Origin: Canna indica
Lineage: Eukaryota > Streptophyta > Magnoliopsida > Zingiberales > Cannaceae
Direction: 5' to 3'
Assembly (NCBI GenBank): GCA_034359265.1
Contig: CP136891.1
Span: 38,990,001 to 39,054,000 of the forward strand
DNA: 64,000 bases
Position numbers and translations under genes: made by a program. Positions 44,496-55,690 of this stretch are shown piece after piece. Below the pieces are notes generated by a model that searched no databases, was not told the DNA's origin, and saw only the letters and a program-made list of their open reading frames with translations. The stretch's first letter is position 1. Each line of letters opens with the position of its first letter.

Positions 44496-44509
44496 AAAAA
44501 GGGGGAGAT
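44496..44509 (+). other. Polypurine tract of Copia-3
   Basis: AAAAAGGGGGAGAT lies immediately before the 3' LTR (TGTTGGC). It is the same PPT word as in Copia-1. Confidence 0.85.
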
Positions 44510-46004
44510 TGTTGGCTTTAGGTTTTCAACCTTGGCTTTAATCTCGGTTTTGATGATAACAAATATGGGACTAATGATTTCATTGAGAATATCTCTGATG
44601 TCCTCGATCGGAGAAATCGGAGAAATCGGAAAATCGGAAGGACATTGATCATCGCGCTCGGATTCGTCGCGGAAGTTTCTCGAAGATTGACGAGTGCACC
44701 AAAGATGCATTGGACGAGTTCAAAGATCACATGGAAAGCTCTCCAAGATGATGCTCGTTGAAAGCCGAAACCCGAAAATGAAGCGCGAAAGAAATCGACT
44801 GAAAAATACAACTCAGCCTAAGTTCGGTCGATTGGGCGGTCGACCGAATAGGGTAAAGTAAAGGGCACCAGCGATTTTGGTCGACCGGTCGATCGACCGA
44901 CTAGTGCCGAAAAGGGGCAGTAGCTACGTCGGTTGACCGGGCGATCGACCGATCGAAGCCCAAATTGGGCAGTAGCTTGGGCGGTCGACCAGTCGATCGA
45001 CCGACCTGCGTTTACTAAAGACGCAAGATCGCGTCGGTCGACCGACGGGTCGACCGAAGGTCGGGATCGAAGATCTTGCGTCCTGATGGGTCGACCGACC
45101 ATAGAGAAAAAGTGGTGGTCGAATGAGCGATCGATCGGTCTATCGACCGACCAACCGACCGGCGGCCTGCAACGGATAGAAAACTATACGTTGAGTTATC
45201 GTTTCTTCAGAAGACTATAAATATACCCTTGTATGATTCATTTAATCACCTTCCTTCACTCATACAGATTTTTTTGAGCATTTAAAAGGAGATTAAAGCC
45301 TTCAAAGAGATTGTTTTGGAGCGCGCGCTGATTTCTGTCGAGTTCTTCTACAAGCGCACAAGCTCTGCTTCTCAACTCGGGTGTTGATTCAAGCTCTACT
45401 ATTTGACGAGTTGAAGGATTGAAGGATTGGAAAAGAGCACGAATTCTTAGTTTATTTTAAACTCTTTTCAATTATATTTTAACTGTTATTTAAATTGTTT
45501 GATTTGTGAGTTTGTAGAAGACCTACTGTTAGGTCTTGAAATTAGTGGTAGCCTTGGTGTTTGAGATTTAAATCCATCGGTGTAATTAAACGTAGTTGTT
45601 GCTAAGATTAGTTTAGTTGTCCCTTAGGGTTGAGGTGGAAGATGATTCTCGAAAAGAAGGCGGTGACTTCCGGGTGTGAAAGTGTCTTAGGTCGAGAGTG
45701 TGTCTCTTCGGTGAAAAGTCCTCGTGTGTGAGTGAAACGTAAATTAATCTAGTAAAACTAGTTTGAAAATCCTAAGCGGGGGGTGCTTAGGTAGTGGAGT
45801 AGGCATGAGGCCGAACCACTATAAATTCTGTGTTTGCATTGATTTATTGTTGTGCTTAATTTCTTTATCATTTATAAGCTTCTGCATCTAATCGTCAAAT
45901 TGCATATTGTCTAAATAATCTAAGTAAATGATTAAAAATATATTTAAGCTAATTGAATTAGTAAACATATTATTCATCTCCCTCTAGTGTTATTTCATCT
46001 AACA
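44510..46004 (+). repeat. Copia-3 3' LTR
   Basis: It starts TGTTGGCTTTAGG and ends TTTCATCTAACA. It has a GGTCGACC-type palindrome cluster (44820-45165), a TATA box at 45216-45223 and the family tail 'attcatctccctctagtg'. It matches the LTR fragment at 35279-36530 in the part upstream of the promoter and the 5' LTR in the downstream part. Confidence 0.85.
45216..45223 (+). promoter_or_regulatory. TATA box of the Copia-3 3' LTR
   Basis: TATAAATA in gactataaatataccc, about 55 bp downstream of the GGTCGACC cluster. This spacing is similar in the LTR fragment at 35279. Confidence 0.6.
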
Positions 46005-47590
46005 ATATACGAGGAAAATAAAATATAAGAACTGAAATAAGACAAAAAGTGAGAAAGGATTGAATAAGTTTTTTTTTTCTGATATAACATCATATACAAT
46101 ATTAGTTTTATCATTCTCTAATATATCCCGTCAATCAAATGATAAATTAAAATCCTCATCGTAATTATCTTTCTTTATACGACATTTATTTTTACTAAAT
46201 ATGATTAAAAGGAATATATTTTATTTATCGAATGATCAGTCAAGCAAACTTGTATTTAAGTCGACTGACCATTGATAAACATTTTTTCCAAAATTCGTCC
46301 TTCATTATTACTAGCTGGGTGATTATCTTTATCATGTGTGTGTTTGATCACTGTTCCCCTCTCTATCATACCTGATGTTAGACATTGAGTTGATGAGTTC
46401 TCAATCATAGTATGATATCCGTGAAGCTTTTCAACTAAAAGTTTAGTCAGGAAAATTTGATGTAATTTTTTATCACCAAATTTTATTCACCTCTATTTTA
46501 TTTTTTAAATCCGAATCTTAAACAAAGAGGAATTTAAAACCCTTATTCGGCTCTTAATGTATTTTTCTGGAAGAGTGCATGTTTGCATTTCAAATTTCAC
46601 TCGTGACAATTCAATAAAGTAAACATATTCTTGCAACATCGGTTGAATTGTTCACTACAGACAAGGAATAATTCCACACCACATCAGTACTTAGTGATAG
46701 TGTTAAAAAATTCCGGCAGACCGGCCTCAATTTTACAGACTTAAAGTCGATTCTGTCCGGATCAAGTCAAATCAATCAACACGAGTCAACAAATTTACAG
46801 TGGAAGAGATAAAATTGGGTGAGCTAACATCTGGTACGACAAGAACACAAAGAAAGGGCCAAGAAAGTTCTGGCACAAAACTTGCCTAAAACATTGAATT
46901 GGACAAGTCGTTTTTCCATCCGGCTTTTGGCAGATCCAATTTGTACAGACTTAAAGTAGATTCCGAAGTAAAAATGGAGGAAAATTTGGGTGCTCTAGAA
47001 TCCAGATCCAGCTACGAACTACCTTGACTTTTAAGGAAACAATAACCAGAAGGCTACATCTCCATGAATGAAGTGACCCACGGCACGTCCTGCTGCCCGG
47101 TATTTATTTATTCAGCAATAAATAAGCCTCGTTGGGGCCCGGGGGGGGCGTCCTATCCATTCTTCCCTGTTTTCGGAATTGAGGAAACGTTTTTTAAAAA
47201 TTGTAATTTGTCTACCTGTAAAAAGTTTTGAAAGATGCGTGAGGCTTTGAAATCCCACGTGGCATTAAACAAGAGCCGCCAAAGGAGACGTCAATCTACA
47301 ACCATTGGAGATGTCTAAGTCTAAAAATATTGTTTTATAAAAAATTACACAACAAATATTTTTAATAAAAAATTTAAAAAAAATTTGGTTAACAAGAAGT
47401 TAATCTACAGGACTACAAAATATTTGATTTATACGAGTACATACTTCCTAAAAAATACACCTCAAATAATCAATATAACATTCTTCTTATAAACTATTCG
47501 AAACCATGTATTAGGTATATATATATATATATAATTTATTTATTTTTTAAATATAAAATTATGATTAAAAAATAACTTAAATTAAATTAT
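46005..47590. other. AT-rich DNA without recognised gene
   Basis: I see no conserved coding frame. A direct duplication is visible: 'cagacttaaagt(c/a)gattc' with aaaattgggtg or aaaatttgggtg near 46735-46825 and 46945-47005 (period about 210 bp). A G-run, ggggcccggggggggcg, lies near 47134. A short (TA)n run is at 47515-47533. Confidence 0.5.
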
Positions 47591-47980
47591 AGAGAAAATA
47601 AAAATAACTTTACCCGTTGAAAATTGACGCGGAATTTTAAAATTAGATTTTAAATTTGAAATTTATAAATTATTAAATTAAAATTATATTTTAATTTTGT
47701 GAAATGCATGAGAAAATGAAAATAGATTAGTTGTGGAAATAGAGAAAATAAAAGTAATCTTACCCGTTGAAAATTGACGCAAGATTTTGAAATTAAATTT
47801 TGAGTTTGAAATTCTAATTAAGTGTAAACTATTGATTAATAGAAAAATATTAACATAATTGGAATACAGAAGAATGAAAATAAAATTACACGTAGTTGAT
47901 AATCTTACTCATGAGAATTTGAGATAGGATTTTCAAATTGGATTTGAACGTCAAATTTCAAAAATAAAATAAATAGTCCA
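47591..47980. repeat. Tandem repeat with 150-bp period
   Basis: agagaaaataaaa with acccgttgaaaattgacgc occurs at 47591 and at 47741. A third, weaker unit follows near 47872 (ttactcatgagaatttgag). Each unit ends in aatt/aaattt-rich sequence. Confidence 0.7.
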
Positions 47981-48279
47981 AACGTGTAAATTTGCCGACA
48001 ACACAATCAAGAAAAAAAAAATGAAATAAATAGAAAAGGCACGTTAATTACCTCTCCTTAAAAGTGCTTTTGTTATGCTACGAAGTTTCTAAATTTTTAC
48101 GAGCTACAAAGTCTTTACTTTGTGGAAAATCGTGTCAAAAGTCCATAAATCGATATATTATATTTAAAAATTGTAGTTACCAATATTACATTGCAATATC
48201 TTCATAATTCCTGGAGCTCAAATCATAACATTTTGACATAAATTAACCCAAAACATATGAATGATTCTAAAATGCAAAG

Positions 48280-48905
48280 GGCATGTTTGGTACCCTATAT
48301 AAGCATCCTGTATAGTATTAGGATAATACTATACAGTATTTGGGAAGAGTATTAACTAATATCTATACTAAAAATAGTACCTCAAAAGCGGGCTATAATG
48401 TGTATTAGTAATACACTCTCAAAGCTCTTTATTAGCATACACTAGAACTTTCAATATTTTGGATACTCATTTTACCTTCGGGCAAAAATTTAAAAATATA
48501 TAAAAAATATTATAAAAATAATTTTAATTTATGAAATATTTTTAATGATAAAATGAATTATATAATTTTTTATATTATATTATATTATATTATATTATAT
48601 TACATTATATAATATATAATATAATATTATATATTATATATTATATTATATTATTATAATATATTACATATTATATTATATTATAATATATTACATATTA
48701 TATTATATTATATTATATTATATTATATTATATTATATTATATTATATTATATATGTTAGTCAATACATACTAGTACTATACAGGCTAGTACATGTGTGC
48801 ACCAAATACTGTATAATAATAGTACAATACATGCTAGTACTATAAGGTTAGTCAATACAGACTAGTACTATATAAGCTAGTACTATACAGTGTACCAAAC
48901 GAGCC
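48280..48905. mobile_element. MITE with GGGC.(T/C)GTTTGGTAC termini
   Basis: The left end GGGCATGTTTGGTACCC is mirrored by the right end ...gtaccaaacgagccc. Candidate target duplications are caaag at 48275-48279 and 48906-48910, though the base assignment at the edges is ambiguous. The interior has several copies of 'ctagtactatacag' in both orientations. No coding. Confidence 0.65.
48568..48755. repeat. TATAT/ATATT microsatellite inside the MITE
   Basis: About 190 bp of repeated attat/tatat words, broken a few times by acat. Expansion within the MITE explains its length. Confidence 0.9.
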
Positions 48906-49202
48906 CAAAGTATATAAGAAAATTGTAAAAATAATCAAATTATATATATCATTTACCTATATTTGGTCAAATAATTTCTGAAGCAAGTATGTGATTTGTG
49001 TAAAAAAAAAGATATTTCTTGTGAAAAAATACTGTTTGGGAGGGCACCACACTATACGCGCCCTTCCACAAAACTGACCACCACCCTCCATATTTATAAT
49101 ATTCCTTATTTCTTCGTGTTTGAAATTTTTAAATTAAAATAAACTTTAAAATTTCATTTACAAAAGTAGTCCGGAGGAAAAACAAACATAGAAAGTAATT
49201 AA

Positions 49203-49701
49203 CTAAGCAAAATGGCTCACCATCTTATCCATCCAATGCATCCTCGAAATAAATCTGACCATTGCAGTGGGAGCACTTTGCCATGCGCTGAAAGCCAACT
49301 TCACGAACACACAGGAAAACAACATGTCATCATCGACCGACCGAGAAGACCATATCGGTCTCCAACTGCTCGACTTGCTTGAACCGATTGTTGAGGATGT
49401 CTTCTTCGTGCAAATCAAACTTGAGCTCAACGTCGTCACATCTCTTGGAGCTTTTCCGTGCAGATTGCCACAGTGCATCTTGCAATGAATCCAGAGTTCG
49501 ATTAGGCTCGCTCCACATGATGCTGATGGACTCAACTCCAATGCAAGAAGCGTAGTGGGTGACAGATTGCTTTAGGAGGTCATTTTTCTTCCAAAGCGAG
49601 GCTAGGGAATGTAGATTGCTGCACCAGCCACAGATCCTGCAGCTTTGCAGGAGCTGGACATGTCGAGGAGCGACAGCAAGCGATCATCGACATGTGACTT
49701 C
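49203..49701 (-). pseudogene. Possible damaged host gene, 3' part
   Basis: The minus-strand frames here are less AT-rich and look codon-like. One frame reads SHVDDRLLSLLDMSSSCKAA (49700-49620). Another reads IMWSEPNRTLDSLQDALWQS, ARKSSKRCDDVELKFDLHEE and DILNNRFKQVEQLETDMVFS (49530-49330) and ends at a stop. The two are in different frames, so there is a frameshift or intron between. I cannot name the family. The LLD-containing part is reminiscent of plant DUF241/BPS1-like proteins, but this is a weak guess. A solo LTR separates it from 51002-51330. Confidence 0.35.
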
Positions 49702-51001
49702 TGTTGGCCCAAGGGTTCAACCTTGACAATACTATTAGTTTTGATGATAACAAACATGGTTCTAATAGTTTCATCAAGGTTTGGTCTCATGTTGGAGATA
49801 CGATACGCATCCGAAGTTTGTCGAAAAAATCACAAAAAATAAAAAATCGAAGGTTTCGGAGTCGAGCATGTCAAAATTAGTTTAGGACTTAGTTTCTTTT
49901 GTTGTAAATGTTCCTAAGCCTTAGTTTGATATCATTATTGAGTTCATAACCCAAAAATCGAAACCCGAACCCCGAAAATTTGAAAACCAGAAAAATCAGA
50001 AAATGACCTTGAAAATTTCAGAAGTATATTTTCTTGCCACCAAAAGTTTCGGTAATTATTCCTTAGGGTAAAAATAAGTTAAAGTCGACTCATTTAATAA
50101 GAATTTTTAAAAATCATTAACCTAAAGATAACAAATTAAATAAGGCTTGAAAGGCTAGAAATCTCCAAACTATTCAGAATTTCCAGAATACCCCCAACTA
50201 ATAAAATAACCTAGAATTCTCAAAATGCCCCCAACGGCTCTTTTTCAAACCCTTGAACGACTCTTTTCTTCTATACCCTAATACCAACTCTATAAATGAT
50301 TGCAAAACTCTCTTCCTTAAGTTCCCAACTATTCTATTCAGCTATTAAACATTCTCTTGAGCCTTAAAGAGTTATTCTAAAGTGCGAATCCTAGTTTTCA
50401 TGTCTCATTGTCTTCCTTCACTCTCAAGCCCTCAAGCTTGGTGTGGACATCATCCTAAGCCTTGGAGTTCTAGGAGACATCAAGGGGAAGCTTCACTAAG
50501 TGTTTGTGATTTACTTAAGCTTTTCTTCTTGCATTTTCTACTTGTTGTTTTGTTGTTTTCATTTCAACTCAAAATCGGTTTGTAACAAGGTGTGGGTGAT
50601 AAAACTTGCGTTTGACTTGTGTATAACTTTTAGAGTTCCTTAGGTTTGAGGTAGAGGCACTCTCATTGTGGAGAGATAAACCCTTAGTTGATCCTCATTT
50701 ATAGGAAGAGAAAAGTTAATACAAGTAATTATGAAATCCTTTGTGGTGAACCAAGGTAGTGGAGTAGGGAAGGTTCACGAACCACTCTAAATATCTTGTT
50801 AGCATTATTTCATTGATACTTTGAATTGCTTAGTTCATTACTTGTTCACATTCTCATTATCAAGCATAATCATATCAAACATTCATCATAACTTAGAAAC
50901 CTAGAGTGGAATTTGAATTAGTTGGGATCAAACTAGAATTGAAGTCAATCACCTTAGTTTCACACTATTCATCCTCCCCTTTAGAGCCTTAACACCTTTC
51001 A
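49702..51001 (+). mobile_element. Solo copia LTR with perfect target duplication
   Basis: It runs TGTTGGCCCAAGGG ... CCTTTCA, 1300 bp. acttc flanks it at 49697-49701 and 51002-51006. It belongs to the same broad family as Copia-1/3 LTRs, with tgatgataacaaacatgg near the start, 'gtggtgaaccaaggtagtgg' and the tail 'cactattcatcctcccct'. There is no PBS or internal sequence, so it formed by LTR-LTR recombination. Confidence 0.9.
50291..50297 (+). promoter_or_regulatory. TATA-like box of the solo LTR
   Basis: TATAAAT in caactctataaatgattg, at the position where related LTRs carry their TATA box. Confidence 0.45.
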
Positions 51002-51340
51002 ACTTCCTCTTCAGTGTAGTCACACCCTCCACACTCACTTGTGAAAAGGGCGGCGAGCCGTTCGACGGCAGGGGCACTAGCATCGGAACCAACGTAGACA
51101 GTACTAACAAGAGACATAGAACTGACCAATGCCTCCTCTCTCCTTTCCACTCTGTTGCCCGCAACATTCCCTACCAGCAACTTGTCGTAAAGGGTGCTGG
51201 TGGAGTACATCCAGTACGAGGGGCAAGTTGTGGGTTTTGACACATGACGACAAGATTGATGGAGGTATCAGTCGAATGCGGGCAATCGTGGGGGGTGGCG
51301 GGGACGTAGAGGTGGAGCGGCTGCACGTCTAGGTTTGTAC
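51002..51340 (-). pseudogene. Possible damaged host gene, 5' part
   Basis: The minus-strand frame ending near 51007 reads CPSYWMYSTSTLYDKLLVGN, RVERREEALVSSMSLVSTVY and APAVERLAALFTSECGGCDY. It is GC-richer than its surroundings. Joining across the solo LTR gives TEEEV, then a stop a few codons later. I do not recognise a family and cannot exclude chance. Confidence 0.3.
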
Positions 51341-51344
51341 AACT

Positions 51345-51718
51345 TGATATACAATGAAAATAACAACAAAGTACAAGTATAAATGGAGCGAAAATATAAT
51401 TAACACAATACTTAGCTCCAAAACTGAATCGTAGCTTCCTCATGATGCCTTTGATGATGAAATAATGAAGACAAGGCTCAATCAAGGAGATGAAGACTCA
51501 AATCTAGAATGTCCATGAAGATTGCTCAATGAAGCTTGTAAATAATTGATAGATGGCTCAAGAAGATTAAGACTGATCAAAGAGAATGAAGGACTACTTG
51601 AAGCATCTATTTATAAGGAGCCAAGAGGTAAGGCTCGGATGAAGGCACCTAGCGGCTCAAAAAAGGAGTTCTTGGCTCTTCGGTGATCGACCATTGGCAG
51701 ATAACACATCGGCTCAAG
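51345..51718 (-). repeat. Copia LTR fragment, minus strand
   Basis: It parallels 63325-63600 (tataaatggagc, caatacttagct, 'gatgatgaaa' and 'aaggctcaatcaag' in order) and includes a TATA-like word (ctatttataagg near 51610). It is cut at 51718 by Tekay-type LTR sequence. Confidence 0.65.
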
Positions 51719-54472
51719 TTCAGGGTCACGTGATCGGTCAGGGTATACGTGCCTATACCCCGCAGTCTAACTCATGCACATGCCAACTCATAAAATGTAG
51801 CAAAAAAAATAAGCAGCTTTTTATTATAAAAAAGAAATAAAAATAGATTTCATTTAAACAGTAAAGTTTTTATCAGAAAGTTCAAGTGCGGAAATGAAAT
51901 GAATCAAAGGCCAATTGTTCTTTTCAACAAATAAAATCTGAAATGAAAGACATAAACGTCCCCAAGGGACTACAACTCTAAATCACCAACACAAGTGCAT
52001 GACAACTACCAAACACTCGACTATGACCCATAACTAGGACTACTATGAGATCAATGTGACTCATATGCCCTCCAGCTGCGCCAAGTGCTCCAGCCCACCT
52101 CACCGGTCAAGCTCTGCAAAACAAAACAAAAATAACAACGGGTGAGTTCAAAGAACTCAATGAGCGGTTCTACCAACCCCTACGAGAAACCAATCACAAT
52201 AGGAAAAGATCACAAGGGAGTGACTAGCTAATAAGCCATCTAGCCACCACATGCCCGAAGGCATCCAACACCCTAACAGTGAAGTACAACAGGCCTAAGT
52301 CTACCATGCCATAAGGTAACAAAACATACTAGGATAATCGGGATTGGCTCATCCAAACTTATCCTAATATAAAGGAACTTGAGAGAAATCGGGATTGGCC
52401 CATCCGAACTTGCTCCACGAGACGCGAAGGAACAATCGAGATTCGCCCATCCGAACTTGTCCCTTAAGATATCACAAGAATAATCGGGATTTGGCCGTCT
52501 GAACTTATTCGTTGAAAGAAACTCGGAAACAATCGATATTTGCCCATCCGAACTTATTCCACGAGGAAACACAGGAACAATCGGGATTTGCCCATCCGAA
52601 CTTGTTCCAAAGAGATAGCGTAGGAATAATCGAGATTTGCACATCCGAACTTATTCCTTTAACACACAGGTTGGGAATTAACCATCCAACCTTCTGGGCC
52701 AAGCCTGCAATCCGGCTCCTATGCCGAGCCTCTCCTCCATTCATAAAGATATGGCGCAACATGACCTAAGTCAAGTATCTCCTACGGTGTCTTAGGGGTG
52801 TCCTTACTGGAAAGCATCTCAACACTCCAATGCCCGATCCCGACTCCTAGAACCGTAACATCATGAACCAATGAGGTTTTATTTCATGCATAAACTTTAC
52901 TTGTTGGCTTATAACAGATTATGCAGTCCCTTTAATTTTAATTGTGCAATTAAAATTATCATCATCAAAATTAGGGTTTTGTTTTAGCTTACTGTTGTGC
53001 CCAAAATTTGTGTATCTAACCCGAAGCTAGCTTCCAGAGTGTGTCCTATGTTTCCAAACTATGTTTTATGATCAAAATGATAGGTTACACGACTATGTTC
53101 AGAGAACTATTCCCATCTCAACAGAGAATTCCAAATTAGCCCAGATTCAAAAATTCAGCATGAAATTCTAGTAAGATTGATTTTTCAGCATGACATGGAA
53201 ATAAATCCAAAATTTACAAAATATAAATCCTTAATTACTGTCATCACAAATCCATAACATCAAATCCATCATACAAAACAAGTTCCATAATTTTCTAATC
53301 AAGAACTAACATGCATCCACATCATCATAGGAACCAGACTCATGCTTTAAATCAATAATTCATTCATGGCATCAAGATTAACCTTTTCACATGCAAACTT
53401 AGATTTATAAACTGAAAATTTCATATCTAAACACACCTCATGCATTGGCATCAAAGGAATTTAATTAAGAGGATTAATCAAAGCCTAGCTTTCAAAGAAC
53501 ACAACAAATATGTCTCTTAGGCATTTTGTCGAACACTTGGAGGGCACCATTTTTTCCACCTTGGCTGAGCATCCCTAGGGTCATCCTAGGGCTGCCGAGC
53601 TCCATAGGCGGGGTTTTCGGGTCTCCTCCTTCAAGACACACGTGAAAACAACGAGAAACGACGGAAGATTCAACAAGAACTCTCAACCTCCAAGAACGGC
53701 TCAAGAAAATGAGAGAAACCCGAGAAAGGATGGATAAAACCACTCACTAGAATAGGAAGAAGGATTAGAAAAGAATTCCCGATCGGCGACCTCTGAATCT
53801 GGCTCCAAAAGGTGGCGGCTCAGCTCAAACAAGGAGAAAAGGGGGCGGCGGCTTCACTCCAAGCCGCCGGCTTCAAGAAAGGGGAAGAGGGAGAGGGGTG
53901 GCTTGGCTCGGCTCGGTTGGGCGGCTCCTCTCTGCTCGGTTCCAAGAGAAAGGGAAGAGGGGGAAGGAAGGGCTCGACTCAGGTGGCTGGCTCTCTGGCT
54001 GGCGGCTCCAAGAGAGAGAGATGGGGAGGGGCGGCTTGGCTCCTGCTCGGTGGCTCCTCTCCTCTCTCAAGACGACTGGTGTGGCTCCAATAGGGAGCCA
54101 CCTAGCCCTAGGGGGGTTTATACTCCCCTCCTCAAATCCTAAATCCACTAACCCTCTTAACAAAACTGCATCTGTCTCGAGCCTGAATCCAACCCGCTAA
54201 CCCGCTAGCTCAACATAACCCCAGGCTAAAAACAATCACTAATCACATGCACACCCATATGCAACATAATTTAACATTCAAGTACGCGCAACAACACAAT
54301 TAAATAAATTTACCGAACCAAGAAAAGAAACCACATAATTCAAATTCCTAATTACCCAAGCTCGCAAGCTCGCACCGAACCATGAGTCGACTCGGCTCGA
54401 CCTCGAACTAGCATGCTAGGCTGACAATCACAAATAATGATAGAAATAAATATTAATATCTAGGATATTACA
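51719..54472 (-). repeat. Tekay-type LTR, minus strand, one end trimmed
   Basis: On the minus strand it starts TGTAATATCCTAGATATT at 54472 and runs through the TATA region (near 54117-54122), the 'gagtgtgtcctatg' block and the minisatellite, to cgtataccctgaccgatcac near 51725. The last dozen bases expected (gggcatgaca) are missing, and no partner of the pentamer actct (54473-54477) is seen. Probably a solo or truncated LTR. It carries the full middle section that the 3' LTR of the 27257-37260 element lacks. Confidence 0.8.
52330..52670 (-). repeat. Minisatellite of the Tekay LTR, minus strand
   Basis: Units contain gcccatccgaactt(g/a)ttcc and (g/a)caatcgggatt, the complement of 28965-29300. 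Six or seven units. Confidence 0.75.
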
Positions 54473-54479
54473 ACTCTCA

Positions 54480-54605
54480 CCCCGAGAGTACCTCCAACCT
54501 CCCAAGGACTACACAACGAACTCTAATAAACTAAGTTTACACCAGTGGAATTATGCCTCTACACCAAGGCAACCACACAACACTTGACCTTAAGTGAGGT
54601 CAAGT
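54480..54605 (-). repeat. Short copia LTR-like fragment
   Basis: 'gcctctacaccaaggcaacc' and neighbouring words match 63245-63290 of the minus-strand solo LTR. Its order relative to 51345-51718 is not colinear with one LTR, so it is a separate piece or a rearranged one. Confidence 0.4.
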
Positions 54606-54670
54606 GAGGGGTAGGAATTTATTTTGGCATTAAGTGGTCAATTAAAAAAAAAAGGAGAGGAGGGGACTCA

Positions 54671-54910
54671 CCTACGCACATCCCAAAGGAAGGAGAAGCA
54701 CAAGCACTTGGAGAGGGAGGAGGAATTATTCTCGGCAGACAGTTCCAGTAGCGACAGATCTCATCAAACGTCATGATCAGAGGAGCATCCATGATAAGCG
54801 CACACATCCCTAGGAGGAGGCACATGCAGTTGGAGATGGAGGAGGAATTGTTCTCGAGAGATAGTTCCAATAGCGATGGATCTCATCAAACATCACGATC
54901 AGAGGGGCAT
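54671..54910. repeat. Two-copy tandem duplication, about 125 bp
   Basis: Shared words in order are cacatccc, gcac..gcagttggaga, ggaggaatt(a/g)ttctcg, agttccaatagcg and atctcatcaaaca/cgtcatgatcagagg. This is non-coding sequence of unknown origin. Confidence 0.7.
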
Positions 54911-55690
54911 TTGTGGTATGATCTCGAAGTTTAGTCGGTGAGTATATACTTCTTGTTCTTCATTCTGATTGGTGTATATTGTCTTTTGAATGGTGCTAGA
55001 AAAATCGAAGCCTTGTTCCTAGTATTCTTCAGCAGGTTCCAGCAACAACTAGTTTCATCCAATTGAGTGATCGAGAGACCATCCGGGATTAGATCAGATT
55101 GATTTTTGGTAAGCATGCCAGAGACTCCTTATTCCTTAATCTGAACGGTGGAGATCTCATTTGGACGATCCGTTTTAGGGATACCTGAGGAGGAGGAAGG
55201 GAAAACACCTTAGAAAACGGCTCAGATCCGACCGTGAGAGCTTATCAGAGATTGTTGGAGTCGCCATTTAGAATCAGATTGGGGCTTCAGATCGAGGTGA
55301 ATGGTTTTGCCGGTAGCACCTTGGTGGCCTACCACCATAGGGATGGATGATTATGTTTTGGTTAAATTATTCCTACAATTTTTTAATACTCCTGTGTTAT
55401 ATGGATGTTGGTTTTGTGGGTTGTGGACCGATTGGGAGTGTGTTGCCTCCCTTTAGGGATTGTTTGAGACTAGTAATATCCTCTTATATTATCAACAAAT
55501 ATGGTCTTTGTTCGATTGACTTCATGCGTGTTTTTCATAGTTGTTGTCTTCGATTATATATTGGTCGTGTTCGCTGGAATTTTCAAATTCGATTTTGGGA
55601 TTGTTGTGCCCGAAATTTCCAAAGTGATTAGGGTTGTTTGATTTCTAGTTTTATGCAGTTTTATGTTGTGTTCGATTGAGGTGGTGTAGG
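54911..55690. other. Unassigned, possibly LTR interior
   Basis: No gene is recognised. The stretch may be the upstream part of the gypsy-type LTR ending at 56922, but I could not find its left edge. Confidence 0.35.

Larger units (their letters stand above)
38524..46004 (+). mobile_element. Copia-3, gag-only (LARD-like) copia element
   Basis: It has a chimeric 5' LTR 38524-39860, PBS 39863-39874, gag 39929-41311, about 3.2 kb of AT-rich non-coding interior, PPT 44496-44509 and 3' LTR 44510-46004. No protease, integrase, RT or RNase H is visible, so it would need proteins from another element. Flanks are gtttt (left) and atata (right), with no target duplication. The two LTRs differ in sequence and structure, so left and right parts may come from different copies. 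Confidence 0.82.

Noticed and set aside
44818..45220. Arg/Asp/Ser-rich frames on both strands in the Copia-3 3' LTR
   Set aside because: They are produced by the GGTCGACC palindrome cluster; no gene.
38519..46009. Target duplication for Copia-3
   Set aside because: The flanking pentamers gtttt and atata do not match, so a simple insertion is not supported.
52273..52762. Repetitive minus-strand frames with SSDGQIPI-like and FGWANPD-like repeats
   Set aside because: These are translations of the Tekay LTR minisatellite; the peptide repetition reflects the DNA repeat.
51345..54605. One copia LTR split by the Tekay-type LTR
   Set aside because: The two copia LTR pieces are in the same orientation but in the wrong order for a single interrupted LTR.
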